Part shown: piece after piece, positions 25,020 through 33,004 of the stretch
How the letters are laid out: each line of letters opens with the position of its first letter
Numbering within the stretch: the stretch's first letter is position 1
Source of the DNA: Novipirellula artificiosorum
GTDB lineage: Bacteria > Planctomycetota > Planctomycetia > Pirellulales > Pirellulaceae
Reading direction: 5' to 3'
Length of the DNA stretch: 64,000 nt
Assembly (NCBI RefSeq): GCF_007860135.1
Contig: NZ_SJPV01000010.1
Coordinates: 174,005-238,004, forward strand
Translations under genes and position numbers: made by a program
Notes under the pieces: generated by a model
The model's input: the letters and a program-made list of their open reading frames with translations, nothing else
Database searches by the model: none
Told to the model about the DNA's origin: nothing

Positions 25020-26258
25020 GTGAACCGTATGTTGAGCGATCCCTCGGTCGTATTGGTAGGACTTGGTGTTGTCGGCCGAGCCATCTTGCAAGCGCATTTG
25101 GACGCAGGCATCTCGGTACGGGTTGTCGACCAAGACGCTGCGTCCGTTGACCTGGCATTGACCCGGTTGCGATTCGATCCCGACGACTGGGGCCTCTCGG
25201 AGCGAGCGACGATCGGATCGGGATTGTCGTCGGTCACGATCCGGGCACGCCGGCCTAGCGAAGAAGATGCCGCGGGCAAGTTGGCTCCGATCTTGATTGA
25301 ATCGGTCGCGGAACGTTTGGCCGTCAAACGCGATTTTTTTGAAATGGCGGAATCGTTGTTGGGTGACCAGTGGATCTTCTGCACCAACACGTCCACGTTG
25401 CGAGTGACGGAGATCGCGAAGTCCCTGCGTCAGCCCCAGCGTGTTTGCGGCATGCATTTCTTCATGCCGGTTGGCCAGCGAGACGCGGTGGAAATCGTCC
25501 GTGCCGATCTCACGTCCGAGGACGCGTTGCGTTGCGGTTGTCGCCATGTCAGGCGGCTTGGCAAGACGCCGTTGGTCGTCCGCGATTCGCCAGGTTTCAT
25601 TGTCAACCGAATGTTGTCTCCTTATTTAAACGAAGCGATGGTGCTGTTGTCGCAGGGGGCAACGGCCGAGCAGATCGAAGTCGCCGCGATTGAGTTTGGA
25701 ATGCCTCTGTCACCGCTGGAGCTGACCGATTTGATTGGCTCGCGGACGATGTTCGATGCCGGCCGGGTCTATTGGCAGGCGTTTCCCTCGCGGATTGACC
25801 CTTCGCCCATCTTGCCGGCCATGATCAAAGCGGGGCGCGGCGGTCGATTCGCAGGCGGCGGTTTCTACGACTACGTCGACGATCTCCGCTCACCAACTTT
25901 GTCAGCCTCCGCGGTTGAGATTTGCAGTCGCTATCGCCGAAACGTCAGGCGGATTGAAGATCGTGAGGTGCTGATGCGATTGAGTTTGGCGATGTGGATT
26001 GAGTCGGCGATTTTGCTTGCCGATTCGGTGGCCACGAGCCTTGATGAGATCGAAGCGGCGATGGCTGGCGGGCTTGGCTTTACTCGCCGAGGCGAGTGGT
26101 ACCGTTTTTTTGATGAAATCGGAAGCCAGCGGATTTCGGAATTCCTTGCGACCGCCAGATCCTTTTCAAAATCGCTCGTCGCCCCCTTGGGGTTGGTCCG
26201 CTCGCTCGATTCGCGTCGGCCAAGTGAAGCGGCTGCTGCCAGGTTGGCAAATGGCTAG
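25020..26258 (+). CDS. 3-hydroxyacyl-CoA dehydrogenase-like NAD-dependent oxidoreductase
   Basis: A 412-residue protein with an N-terminal Rossmann fold (VVLVGLGVVGRAIL, Asp after the second strand in VVDQD) and a C-terminal 3HCDH domain (VRDSPGFIVNRMLSPYLNEA). The catalytic HF-F-P equivalent is seen in GMHFFMPV with the motif V-E-I-V following, as in FadB-type enzymes; the catalytic His of HFFNP is retained, while N-P is altered to M-P. The last 130 residues extend past the usual single-domain length (about 290) and may be a second, degenerate 3HCDH copy. GTG at 25020 is preferred; ATG at 25029 is possible. It closes the four-gene cluster. Confidence 0.8.
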   Translation: MNRMLSDPSVVLVGLGVVGRAILQAHLDAGISVRVVDQDAASVDLALTRLRFDPDDWGLSERATIGSGLSSVTIRARRPSEEDAAGKLAPILIESVAERLAVKRDFFEMAESLLGDQWIFCTNTSTLRVTEIAKSLRQPQRVCGMHFFMPVGQRDAVEIVRADLTSEDALRCGCRHVRRLGKTPLVVRDSPGFIVNRMLSPYLNEAMVLLSQGATAEQIEVAAIEFGMPLSPLELTDLIGSRTMFDAGRVYWQAFPSRIDPSPILPAMIKAGRGGRFAGGGFYDYVDDLRSPTLSASAVEICSRYRRNVRRIEDREVLMRLSLAMWIESAILLADSVATSLDEIEAAMAGGLGFTRRGEWYRFFDEIGSQRISEFLATARSFSKSLVAPLGLVRSLDSRRPSEAAAARLANG

Positions 26259-26289
26259 GGTTATCGCTCGAAAATAGCTTGAGTCAAGT

Positions 26290-26316
26290 GTCGCTAAGGT
26301 ATTTACCGATAGTGAC
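26290..26316. promoter_or_regulatory. Imperfect inverted repeat in the groEL1 upstream region
   Basis: GTCGCTAAGGTA and TACCGATAGTGAC form a near-symmetrical inverted repeat around two bases, with one bulged base and one mismatch. It lies in the 317-base gap before groEL1, about 260 bases upstream of its start. It does not resemble the CIRCE/HrcA element (TTAGCACTC-N9-GAGTGCTAA), which I did not find. It may be an operator for the chaperone locus or belong to the end of the upstream gene. Confidence 0.3.
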
Positions 26317-26575
26317 TTACGTCAATTTTTTGGCTCTCGGCACGCAGGTTGCTCTAAAGGGGCAGCAATGCGGAGGCTGCTGCCACCGTTGCAGAGTTAC
26401 GTTGCACAGAAGACCCGGGTGGCTTTCGAGCCAGCCGCTCTAACTGAATTCCATTTCGATCACATTCCTTTACTCTGTTTTCCTTTTTTGGACTCTTCGC
26501 TTGCCAGCCTTTTTGGGTGGTTGCGAGGGCAGAAACGGAAGCAGTCCCTAGACGAAACCACAGGAGAAAAACGTC

Positions 26576-28282
26576 GTGGCAAAGCAAATCGTTTTCGACG
26601 ACGATGCACGTGCGCCGCTGTTGGCCGGTGTAAGCAAGCTCGCTCGAGCCGTCCGAAGTACCCTCGGCCCACGTGGCCGTAACGCGGTGCTCGATAAAGG
26701 CTGGGGTTCGCCCAAGGTCACCAAAGATGGTGTGACCGTGGCCGAAGATATCGAGCTTGATGATGCATTTGAGAACCTCGGTGCCCAATTGGTCAAGGAA
26801 GCTGCCAGCAAGACGAATGATGTCGCTGGTGACGGAACGACCACGGCAACCGTTTTGGCCGAAGCCATCTTCCGCGAAGGGCTGAAGATGGTCGCCATGG
26901 GTGCTGATCCGATGGCACTATCGCGAGGCATCGCCAAGGCAGTCGACGTGGCGGTCGAGCAGGTCGGCAAATTGTCAAAGCCGATCGATGAAAAGAGCAA
27001 GAGCGACATCAAACAGGTTGCGACGATTGCGGGGAACAATGATCCCGAGATCGGTGACGTGCTTGCGGACGCTTTCACGAAAGTCGGCAAAAACGGTGTG
27101 ATCACGGTCGAAGAGGGCCGCTCCAACGAAACGACCGTTGACGTCGTCGAAGGGATGCAGTTTGATCGCGGTTTCTTGTCACCCCACTTCGTCAACAATC
27201 AAGACGATGTGAGCGTTGAGCTCGAAGATTGCTACGTCCTTTTGTATGAAGAAAAGATTAGCAACAACAAGAAGATGATTCCGCTGCTTGAAGCGGTCAG
27301 TAAGGCGAAGAAGCCGCTGTTGATCATTGCCGAAGACGTCGAAGGTGAGTCGTTGGCGACCTTGGTTGTCAACAAGATGCGAGGAATCTTGTCGGTGTGT
27401 GCTGTGAAAGCACCCGGCTATGGGGATCGCCGCAAAGCCATTCTCGGCGACATTGCCGTGTTGACCGGTGGCAAGGCGATTTTCAAGGACCTCGGCATCG
27501 ATCTGGAAAGCGTCAAGCTGAGCGATCTTGGCCGGGCAAAGAAAGTGACGATTACCAGCGAAGCGACCACGATGGTGGGTGGAGCCGGCAAGAAGGCGGA
27601 TATCGATGGCCGCGTCACTCAAATCCGGCGTGAAATCGAAGCGACCGACAGTGACTATGATCGCGAAAAGCTGCAGGAGCGATTGGCGAAGCTCGCTGGG
27701 GGTGTCGCACAGATCACCGTGGGTGCAGCGACCGAAACGGAAATGAAGGAGCGAAAGGCTCTGATCGATGACGCTCGGGCAGCGACGCAAGCCGCTCTCG
27801 AAGAAGGCATTGTTCCTGGTGGTGGCGTCGCGCTGTTACGTTGTCGAGCAGCCGTCGAAAAATTGGAGAAGAGCGCCGAAGGCGATCAGCAGCTTGGGAT
27901 TCGGATCATCCGTAACGTGCTCGATCAACCCATGCGAGCGATCGCGGCCAATGCCGGGCTTGATGGTGCCGTTGTGGTCAATCGTGTTTTGCAAATGAAA
28001 GGCAAAACTGATGGATACGACGCCAATGCCGAGTGTTATTGTGACTTGGTTGCGGCCGGGATCGTCGATCCCGCCAAGGTCGTGAAGACCTCGTTGACCA
28101 ATGCCGCCAGTGTCGCAGCTTTGCTGCTGACCACCGAATCGCTGGTCGCGGATATTCCTGTCAAGGAAGAGCCGGGCGGTGACGATCACGGCGGCCATGA
28201 CCACGGCATGGGTGGCATGGGCGGAATGGGCGGCGGCATGCCAGGCATGGGCGGAATGGGTGGCATGGGCGGCATGATGTAA
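26576..28282 (+). CDS. groEL1: Chaperonin GroEL, copy 1 (with Gly-Met/His-rich tail)
   Basis: A 568-residue 60 kDa chaperonin that folds proteins in a double ring with GroES. Seen: VTKDGVTVAEDIELDD, the ATP site NDVAGDGTTTATVLAEAI, and EGIVPGGGVALLR. GTG start at 26576 has AGGAG ten bases upstream, one of the clearest ribosome sites in the window. The tail is extended (DDHGG, HDHG, then repeated G-G-M), with His residues not typical of the GGM tail. N-terminal residues (GPRGRNAVLDKGWG) diverge more from Escherichia coli GroEL than copy 2 does, suggesting a specialised second chaperonin. Confidence 0.95.
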   Translation: MAKQIVFDDDARAPLLAGVSKLARAVRSTLGPRGRNAVLDKGWGSPKVTKDGVTVAEDIELDDAFENLGAQLVKEAASKTNDVAGDGTTTATVLAEAIFREGLKMVAMGADPMALSRGIAKAVDVAVEQVGKLSKPIDEKSKSDIKQVATIAGNNDPEIGDVLADAFTKVGKNGVITVEEGRSNETTVDVVEGMQFDRGFLSPHFVNNQDDVSVELEDCYVLLYEEKISNNKKMIPLLEAVSKAKKPLLIIAEDVEGESLATLVVNKMRGILSVCAVKAPGYGDRRKAILGDIAVLTGGKAIFKDLGIDLESVKLSDLGRAKKVTITSEATTMVGGAGKKADIDGRVTQIRREIEATDSDYDREKLQERLAKLAGGVAQITVGAATETEMKERKALIDDARAATQAALEEGIVPGGGVALLRCRAAVEKLEKSAEGDQQLGIRIIRNVLDQPMRAIAANAGLDGAVVVNRVLQMKGKTDGYDANAECYCDLVAAGIVDPAKVVKTSLTNAASVAALLLTTESLVADIPVKEEPGGDDHGGHDHGMGGMGGMGGGMPGMGGMGGMGGMM

Positions 28283-28314
28283 GCCGCTTGCTGTCGGAGT
28301 TCAGGCTCACACGT

Positions 28315-28382
28315 TGGAGTTCAGGCGATGGCCTGCTGAGCCTGTGCCTTTTTATCTCAAGCAGCCCGAGGGCTGAACTCCA
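28315..28382. repeat. Inverted repeat between groEL1 and groES
   Basis: TGGAGTTCAG (28315-28324) and CTGAACTCCA (28373-28382) are perfect 10-base complements around 48 bases; a further copy of GGAGTTCAGG occurs near 28296. Such a hairpin in the message between groEL1 and groES might modulate the ratio of the two proteins. Confidence 0.5.
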
Positions 28383-28430
28383 GCTTTCCCTTTTTCAATC
28401 AAATCACTTTAATCAATAAGAAATACGAAC

Positions 28431-28727
28431 ATGGCAAAGATTAGTCTACGTCCTTTGGACGACCGCGTAGTGGTTCAGCCTCAAGAAGCCGAAGAAATGA
28501 CTGCGGGCGGGATTGTGCTGCCCGATGCGGCTCGTGAAAAGCCGCTTCGCGGAACCATTGTTGCGGTGGGTCCAGGCAAGATGCTTGATAGCGGTAACCG
28601 CGGGGAATTGACCGTTGCGGTTGGCGACACCGTGATCTATGGACGCTACGGCGGAAGCGACATTGAGGTCGACGGCAAGGAAATGAAGATCCTGCGTGAA
28701 AGCGACATCTTGGCGAAGGTTCTCTAA
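28431..28727 (+). CDS. groES: Co-chaperonin GroES
   Basis: A 98-residue GroES, the lid of the GroEL chamber. It begins ISLRPLDDRVVVQP and holds the mobile loop (EEMTAGGIVLPDAAREKP) and the ending VDGKEMKILRESDILA, all standard. Length is typical. It lies between two groEL genes, 148 bases after copy 1 and 129 before copy 2, so it probably serves both. Confidence 0.97.
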   Translation: MAKISLRPLDDRVVVQPQEAEEMTAGGIVLPDAAREKPLRGTIVAVGPGKMLDSGNRGELTVAVGDTVIYGRYGGSDIEVDGKEMKILRESDILAKVL

Positions 28728-28746
28728 GACCTAGCGAAACATCGAA

Positions 28747-28778
28747 TCGCACGTTGAAGTTGACGCTCCAGCGTGCGA
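28747..28778. other. Small hairpin between groES and groEL2
   Basis: TCGCACG (28747-28753) pairs with CGTGCGA (28772-28778) around 18 bases. No T-run follows, so it is more likely a message-stability element than a terminator. Confidence 0.35.
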
Positions 28779-28856
28779 CCGAGCCTCAGCAGAGGTCGCT
28801 GCGACGTCTGCTACGAATAAAAACACAACTCAACCTTCAATTCAAGGAATCCTGTC

Positions 28857-30476
28857 GTGGCAAAACAATTGTTATTCGACGACCACGCTCGAACCCGCAT
28901 GTTGGCGGGTGTCGATAAGTTGGCTAACGCGGTTGCGATAACCATGGGGCCAACTGGTCGCAATGTCATTATCGATAAATCCTTCGGCGGTCCGACCGTT
29001 ACCAAAGACGGTGTGACGGTCGCGAAAGAGATCGAACTCGAAGACCGTTTCGAGAACATGGGTGCCAAGTTGGTCATGGAAGTGGCCCAAAAGACCAGCG
29101 ATATCGCGGGTGATGGTACCACGACCGCTACGGTGCTGGCTCGAGCGATCTTTAAAGAGGGGCTTCGCAACATTGTTGCAGGAAGCAACCCTGCAGCAAT
29201 CCGCCGAGGCATCGACCGAGCGGTTCAGGCCGCCAGCGACAAGCTGATCGAGATGGGAACGCCCGTTTCGAACAAAGAGCAGATCGCCAACGTGGGTGCC
29301 ATCAGCGCGAACAACGATCTCGAGATTGGCACCTTGCTCGCGGATGCTCTCGAGAAAGTCGGCAAAGATGGTGTGATCACGGTCGAGGAAGGCAAGAGCC
29401 GCAAGACCGAAGTCAACTACGTCGATGGCATGCAGTTCGACAAGGGCTACATTTCGCCCTACTTCATCAACGATCCCTCGACGATGGAAGCGGACCTCGA
29501 AAACGCGTTGGTGCTGCTTTATGAAAAGAAGATCAGCAACATTCGTGATTTGGTTCCGCTGTTGGAAAAGACGGCTCAAACCGGTCAGCCGCTGTTGATC
29601 ATCGCCGAAGATGTCGATGCAGAAGCGTTGACGTTGTTGGTGGTCAACAAGCTTCGTGGGACGCTGAATGTCTGTGCGGTCAAAGCACCTGGCTTTGGCG
29701 ATCGCCGCAAAGCGATGCTTGGCGACATTGCCGTCTTGACCGGCGGAACCCTGATCAGCGAAGACTTGGGGATCCAGCTGGAAAATGTCACTTTGGATCA
29801 GCTTGGCCGAGCCAAGAAGGTCACGGTTGACAAGGGCAGCACGACGATTGTCGAAGGCGGTGGAAGCCGGCAAGAGATCGACAAGCGTGTCACGCAGATC
29901 CGTGCTCAGATCGACCAAACCGACAGCGAGTACGATCGAGAAAAGTACCAAGAGCGTTTGGCAAAGTTGTCAGGCGGCGTGGCAGTGGTCAGCGTTGGTG
30001 CCGAGACCGAAGCCGAAATGAAGCAAACCAAGGCTCGTTTGGAAGACGCGTTGCACGCCACGCGGGCTGCGGTCGAAGAAGGAATCTTGCCTGGGGGTGG
30101 CGTCGCATTGATTCGGTGCCGCGAAGCTGTCGGCGACGCGAAGAAGAAGGCCAAGGGCGACGAGAAGATCGGCGTCGACATCGTTCTTCGATCGCTCGAA
30201 GCTCCGATGCGTCAAATTGCCGATAACGGTGGTATCGACGGCAGCGTCGTCGTGGACGAAGTGTCTCAAAAGACCGGTGCGATGGGCTACAACGCCAACA
30301 CGGGTGAGTACGTCGACCTGATGAAGGCTGGCGTGATTGACCCGGTGAAGGTGGTTCGCACGGCATTGGCCAACGCGGGCAGCATCGCGGGGTTGCTTTT
30401 GACGACCGAAGCGCTGGTGACCAACTTCGATGAGGAAGATAAGGAAAAACGCCACGTTGAAGGCGCTGTATCCTAA
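28857..30476 (+). CDS. groEL2: Chaperonin GroEL, copy 2 (no GGM tail)
   Basis: A 539-residue chaperonin. Seen: NVIIDKSFGGPTVTKDGVTVAK, SDIAGDGTTTATVLARAIF and EGILPGGGVALIR. This copy is closer to classical housekeeping GroEL in its N-terminus, yet its tail ends NFDEEDKEKRHVEGAVS with no Gly-Gly-Met repeats, the reverse of copy 1. GTG at 28857 has AAGGAA eight bases before. A terminator follows the stop. Confidence 0.95.
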   Translation: MAKQLLFDDHARTRMLAGVDKLANAVAITMGPTGRNVIIDKSFGGPTVTKDGVTVAKEIELEDRFENMGAKLVMEVAQKTSDIAGDGTTTATVLARAIFKEGLRNIVAGSNPAAIRRGIDRAVQAASDKLIEMGTPVSNKEQIANVGAISANNDLEIGTLLADALEKVGKDGVITVEEGKSRKTEVNYVDGMQFDKGYISPYFINDPSTMEADLENALVLLYEKKISNIRDLVPLLEKTAQTGQPLLIIAEDVDAEALTLLVVNKLRGTLNVCAVKAPGFGDRRKAMLGDIAVLTGGTLISEDLGIQLENVTLDQLGRAKKVTVDKGSTTIVEGGGSRQEIDKRVTQIRAQIDQTDSEYDREKYQERLAKLSGGVAVVSVGAETEAEMKQTKARLEDALHATRAAVEEGILPGGGVALIRCREAVGDAKKKAKGDEKIGVDIVLRSLEAPMRQIADNGGIDGSVVVDEVSQKTGAMGYNANTGEYVDLMKAGVIDPVKVVRTALANAGSIAGLLLTTEALVTNFDEEDKEKRHVEGAVS

Positions 30477-30512
30477 CGGGAACTTCGCTTGACGAGTTTC
30501 CCAAGATCAACG

Positions 30513-30555
30513 AACGGGTCGTCGCCATCGAGACGTTGGTGAGCGACCCGTTTTC
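30513..30555 (+). terminator. Terminator after groEL2
   Basis: AACGGGTCG (30513-30521) pairs with CGACCCGTT (30544-30552), with an additional inner CGCC/GGTG pairing, and TTTTC follows. It separates the groEL-groES-groEL unit from dnaJ-grpE. Confidence 0.7.
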
Positions 30556-30619
30556 GTAGCGGAAGTCGGAATGGCTTCCCTGAGATTAGACAGACACACC
30601 GGAACCACCCGCTTGACTC

Positions 30620-31774
30620 ATGGTTGAAAAACGCGATTACTACGAGATCCTCAGTGTTTCACGGACGGCTGGGAAAGTCGAGATTGATCGCGCGTACCGA
30701 AAGCTGGCGATCAAATTCCATCCCGACAGCAATCGTGACGATGAAGATGCGGTCGAAAAGTTTAAAGAGGCTTCCGAAGCCTATGAAATCCTGAGCGACC
30801 CCGAGAAACGCGAGCGCTACAACCGCTTCGGGCATGCGGGTGTCGAAGGTGCCGCCCATCAATTCAATAGCGCCGAAGACATCTTTGAAGCATTCGGCGA
30901 CTTGTTCGGCGGCGGAATGTTTGGCGATTTGTTCGGGGGGCGTTCGGCCGGGGGCGGACGTCGTCGTCGCTCGCGACGCGGGGCCGATATCAAATGCAAT
31001 GTGACACTGACCCTTGAAGAAGCCGCTCGTGGCGTGAGCAAGGATATCTCGTTTCGACGCCGAGTCCGCTGTGCCACCTGTGAAGGGAGCGGGGCGGCAG
31101 CGGGAAGCCATCCAGAAACCTGCACCACCTGTGGTGGCCACGGTCAAGTGATCCAATCGGCGGGGATTCTGCGAGTACAGACCGCCTGCCCCAACTGCAA
31201 TGGGACAGGGCAGCAAATCAGCCAGAAATGTGAGGATTGCCGAGGCAGTGGGTTGCAGCATGAGAAAGCCGAATTGACGGTTGAGATTCCTGCGGGCGTC
31301 GATGACGGAATGCGAGTCCGCCTGCAGAACGAAGGGGAAGCAAGTCCCGATGGAGGGCCACCAGGCGATTGCTACTGCTTTATCTCCGTCATGCCACATC
31401 CGCTGTTCAAACGGAACAACAGCGACCTGATCTTGCAGTTGCCGATTTCCTACACGCAGGCAGCGCTCGGAGCCGATATTGAAGTCCCCACACTCGATGG
31501 CCCGAACTCGTTGCAGGTCAACGCGGGGACGCAAACGGGTGACGTGTTCACGCTGAAGGGACAAGGGATCGTCGATCCTCGAGGCGGACGAGCAGGCGAT
31601 TTGCTCGTGCAAGTTTTCATTGAAGTCCCCAAGAAATTGTCCTCCGAGCAGGAGAAATTGTTGCGAGAATTGGCGGATGTTGAGCGCGAAGCGGTACTGC
31701 CCCATCGCAAGTCCTTCCTGGAAAAACTGAAAACGTTTTTTGAACCCGACGAAGAAACGCAAGAAAAAGCATGA
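30620..31774 (+). CDS. dnaJ: Chaperone protein DnaJ
   Basis: A 384-residue type I J protein that stimulates the DnaK ATPase and delivers unfolded clients. The J domain has HPD at residues 34-36; a Gly/Phe-rich linker (about 90-120) is followed by four zinc-binding C-x-x-C-x-G-x-G motifs (CATCEGSG, CTTCGGHG, CPNCNGTG, CEDCRGSG), then the C-terminal substrate domains. DnaK itself is not in the window. Its TGA overlaps the grpE ATG (ATGA), giving translational coupling. Confidence 0.95.
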   Translation: MVEKRDYYEILSVSRTAGKVEIDRAYRKLAIKFHPDSNRDDEDAVEKFKEASEAYEILSDPEKRERYNRFGHAGVEGAAHQFNSAEDIFEAFGDLFGGGMFGDLFGGRSAGGGRRRRSRRGADIKCNVTLTLEEAARGVSKDISFRRRVRCATCEGSGAAAGSHPETCTTCGGHGQVIQSAGILRVQTACPNCNGTGQQISQKCEDCRGSGLQHEKAELTVEIPAGVDDGMRVRLQNEGEASPDGGPPGDCYCFISVMPHPLFKRNNSDLILQLPISYTQAALGADIEVPTLDGPNSLQVNAGTQTGDVFTLKGQGIVDPRGGRAGDLLVQVFIEVPKKLSSEQEKLLRELADVEREAVLPHRKSFLEKLKTFFEPDEETQEKA

Positions 31775-32373
31775 ACGAAGACAGAGACACAAGTATGAAC
31801 GAGAACGAATCGATTCCTGAGGAAGGCTGGGAAGCTGGCGAGGGACCCGATGTTGGCGAACATTTTGACTCGGATCAACTCGCCAAAGATGTGGTCCATG
31901 CCGAAACGCGTGACGAGGAAATCGAGCGGCTCAGGGCTTCATCGGATTCCGCCGAGAAACGTGTCTTGATGGCTCAGGCCGAAGCGGAGAACTTCCGTAA
32001 ACGCATGCGACGTGATTTCGAAGACCAACTTCGCTTTGCAGCCATGCCCTTGGTCAACGATTTGCTGCTCGTTCGCGACAACTTGCATCGTGCCATCGAA
32101 GCGGCGGAGTCGACCAGCGATGCGGCGGGGTTGCGTGAAGGAGTGGCAATGGTCGTGAAACAGCTCGATGATACGTTGGCCAAACATAGCGTCACGCCGA
32201 TCCCGACCGAGGGCCAGGTCTTTGACCCCAACGTTCACGAGGCGATTTCACAAATGCCAAGTGACGAGCACCCGGCCGGCGCGGTTTCTCATGTGGCCGT
32301 GATCGGTTACCAGATGCACGATCGGGTCGTTCGTCCGAGCCAAGTGGTTGTCAGCAGCGGTCCGCCTCAGTAA
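31771..32373 (+). CDS. grpE: Nucleotide exchange factor GrpE
   Basis: A 200-residue GrpE, the nucleotide exchange factor for DnaK. It has an acidic N-terminal segment, a long helix starting about residue 48, the region AEAENFRKRMRRDFED and the C-terminal beta part with the signature VFDPNVHEAISQMPS and GYQMHDRVVRPSQV. ATG 31771 overlaps the dnaJ stop (ATGA); ATG 31795 is a possible alternative start. Confidence 0.95.
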   Translation: MNEDRDTSMNENESIPEEGWEAGEGPDVGEHFDSDQLAKDVVHAETRDEEIERLRASSDSAEKRVLMAQAEAENFRKRMRRDFEDQLRFAAMPLVNDLLLVRDNLHRAIEAAESTSDAAGLREGVAMVVKQLDDTLAKHSVTPIPTEGQVFDPNVHEAISQMPSDEHPAGAVSHVAVIGYQMHDRVVRPSQVVVSSGPPQ

Positions 32374-32477
32374 CGGGTCGACTCGATTGGCCTCGCTTTT
32401 TCATCCCCCCGCATCGTACAACGACATCCGATTGTATGAACTAGGATCCCCTCCATTGACCGCGAAGGGCAACGGCG

Positions 32478-32921
32478 ATGTCGCAAATCGGACAAACAGG
32501 CACGACTCAATTTTCAGCGAATCAGCAGGCTGGAATATCCGACTCTAACGACGGGTTCTCCTCCGTCGATATTGATAGCTTTATGAAGCTGTTGATCAGT
32601 GAACTGCAGAACCAGGATCCGTTGAATCCGACCGACAACAGCGAGATGATCGCGCAGATTGGGCAGATTCGCGAAATTGGGGCGACCGATCAGCTGACGC
32701 AAACGCTCTCGAGCTTGTCGGCGAGTCAGGAATTGGTCACCGCCAGTTCACTGATTGGTCGCAGTGTGACGGGATTGGCGGATGACTCGAGCCCGGTCGA
32801 GGGCGTCGTTGACCGCATCACGGTGGAAACAAACGGGGATAACAATTCACGTTCTGTCAAAGTTCATGTGGGGCAACAGACGATGGAGATTAATAACATT
32901 CGTGAAATTCTAACTGGGTAA
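32478..32921 (+). CDS. flgD: Flagellar hook assembly (capping) protein FlgD
   Basis: A 147-residue FlgD, the scaffold that caps the growing hook. The N-terminal half carries the family hallmark FMKLLISELQNQDPLNPTDN and EMIAQIGQIREI. The protein is shorter than the typical 220 residues: it ends soon after the region that would lead into the Fn3/tudor part, so it resembles the minimal form. It is followed by flgE, 83 bases apart. No other flagellar gene is near. Confidence 0.9.
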   Translation: MSQIGQTGTTQFSANQQAGISDSNDGFSSVDIDSFMKLLISELQNQDPLNPTDNSEMIAQIGQIREIGATDQLTQTLSSLSASQELVTASSLIGRSVTGLADDSSPVEGVVDRITVETNGDNNSRSVKVHVGQQTMEINNIREILTG

Positions 32922-33004
32922 GCTTTGACGATTAACTGCAAGCTTTTGCTTGCATGATCCAATCGGCCAAGGTTTATCAGGCTCTGCTGATAGGATCGCT
33001 GTCG

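Noticed and set aside
26259..26575. CIRCE/HrcA operator upstream of groEL1
   Set aside because: TTAGCACTC-N9-GAGTGCTAA or a close variant is not present in this gap or in the gaps before groES and groEL2.
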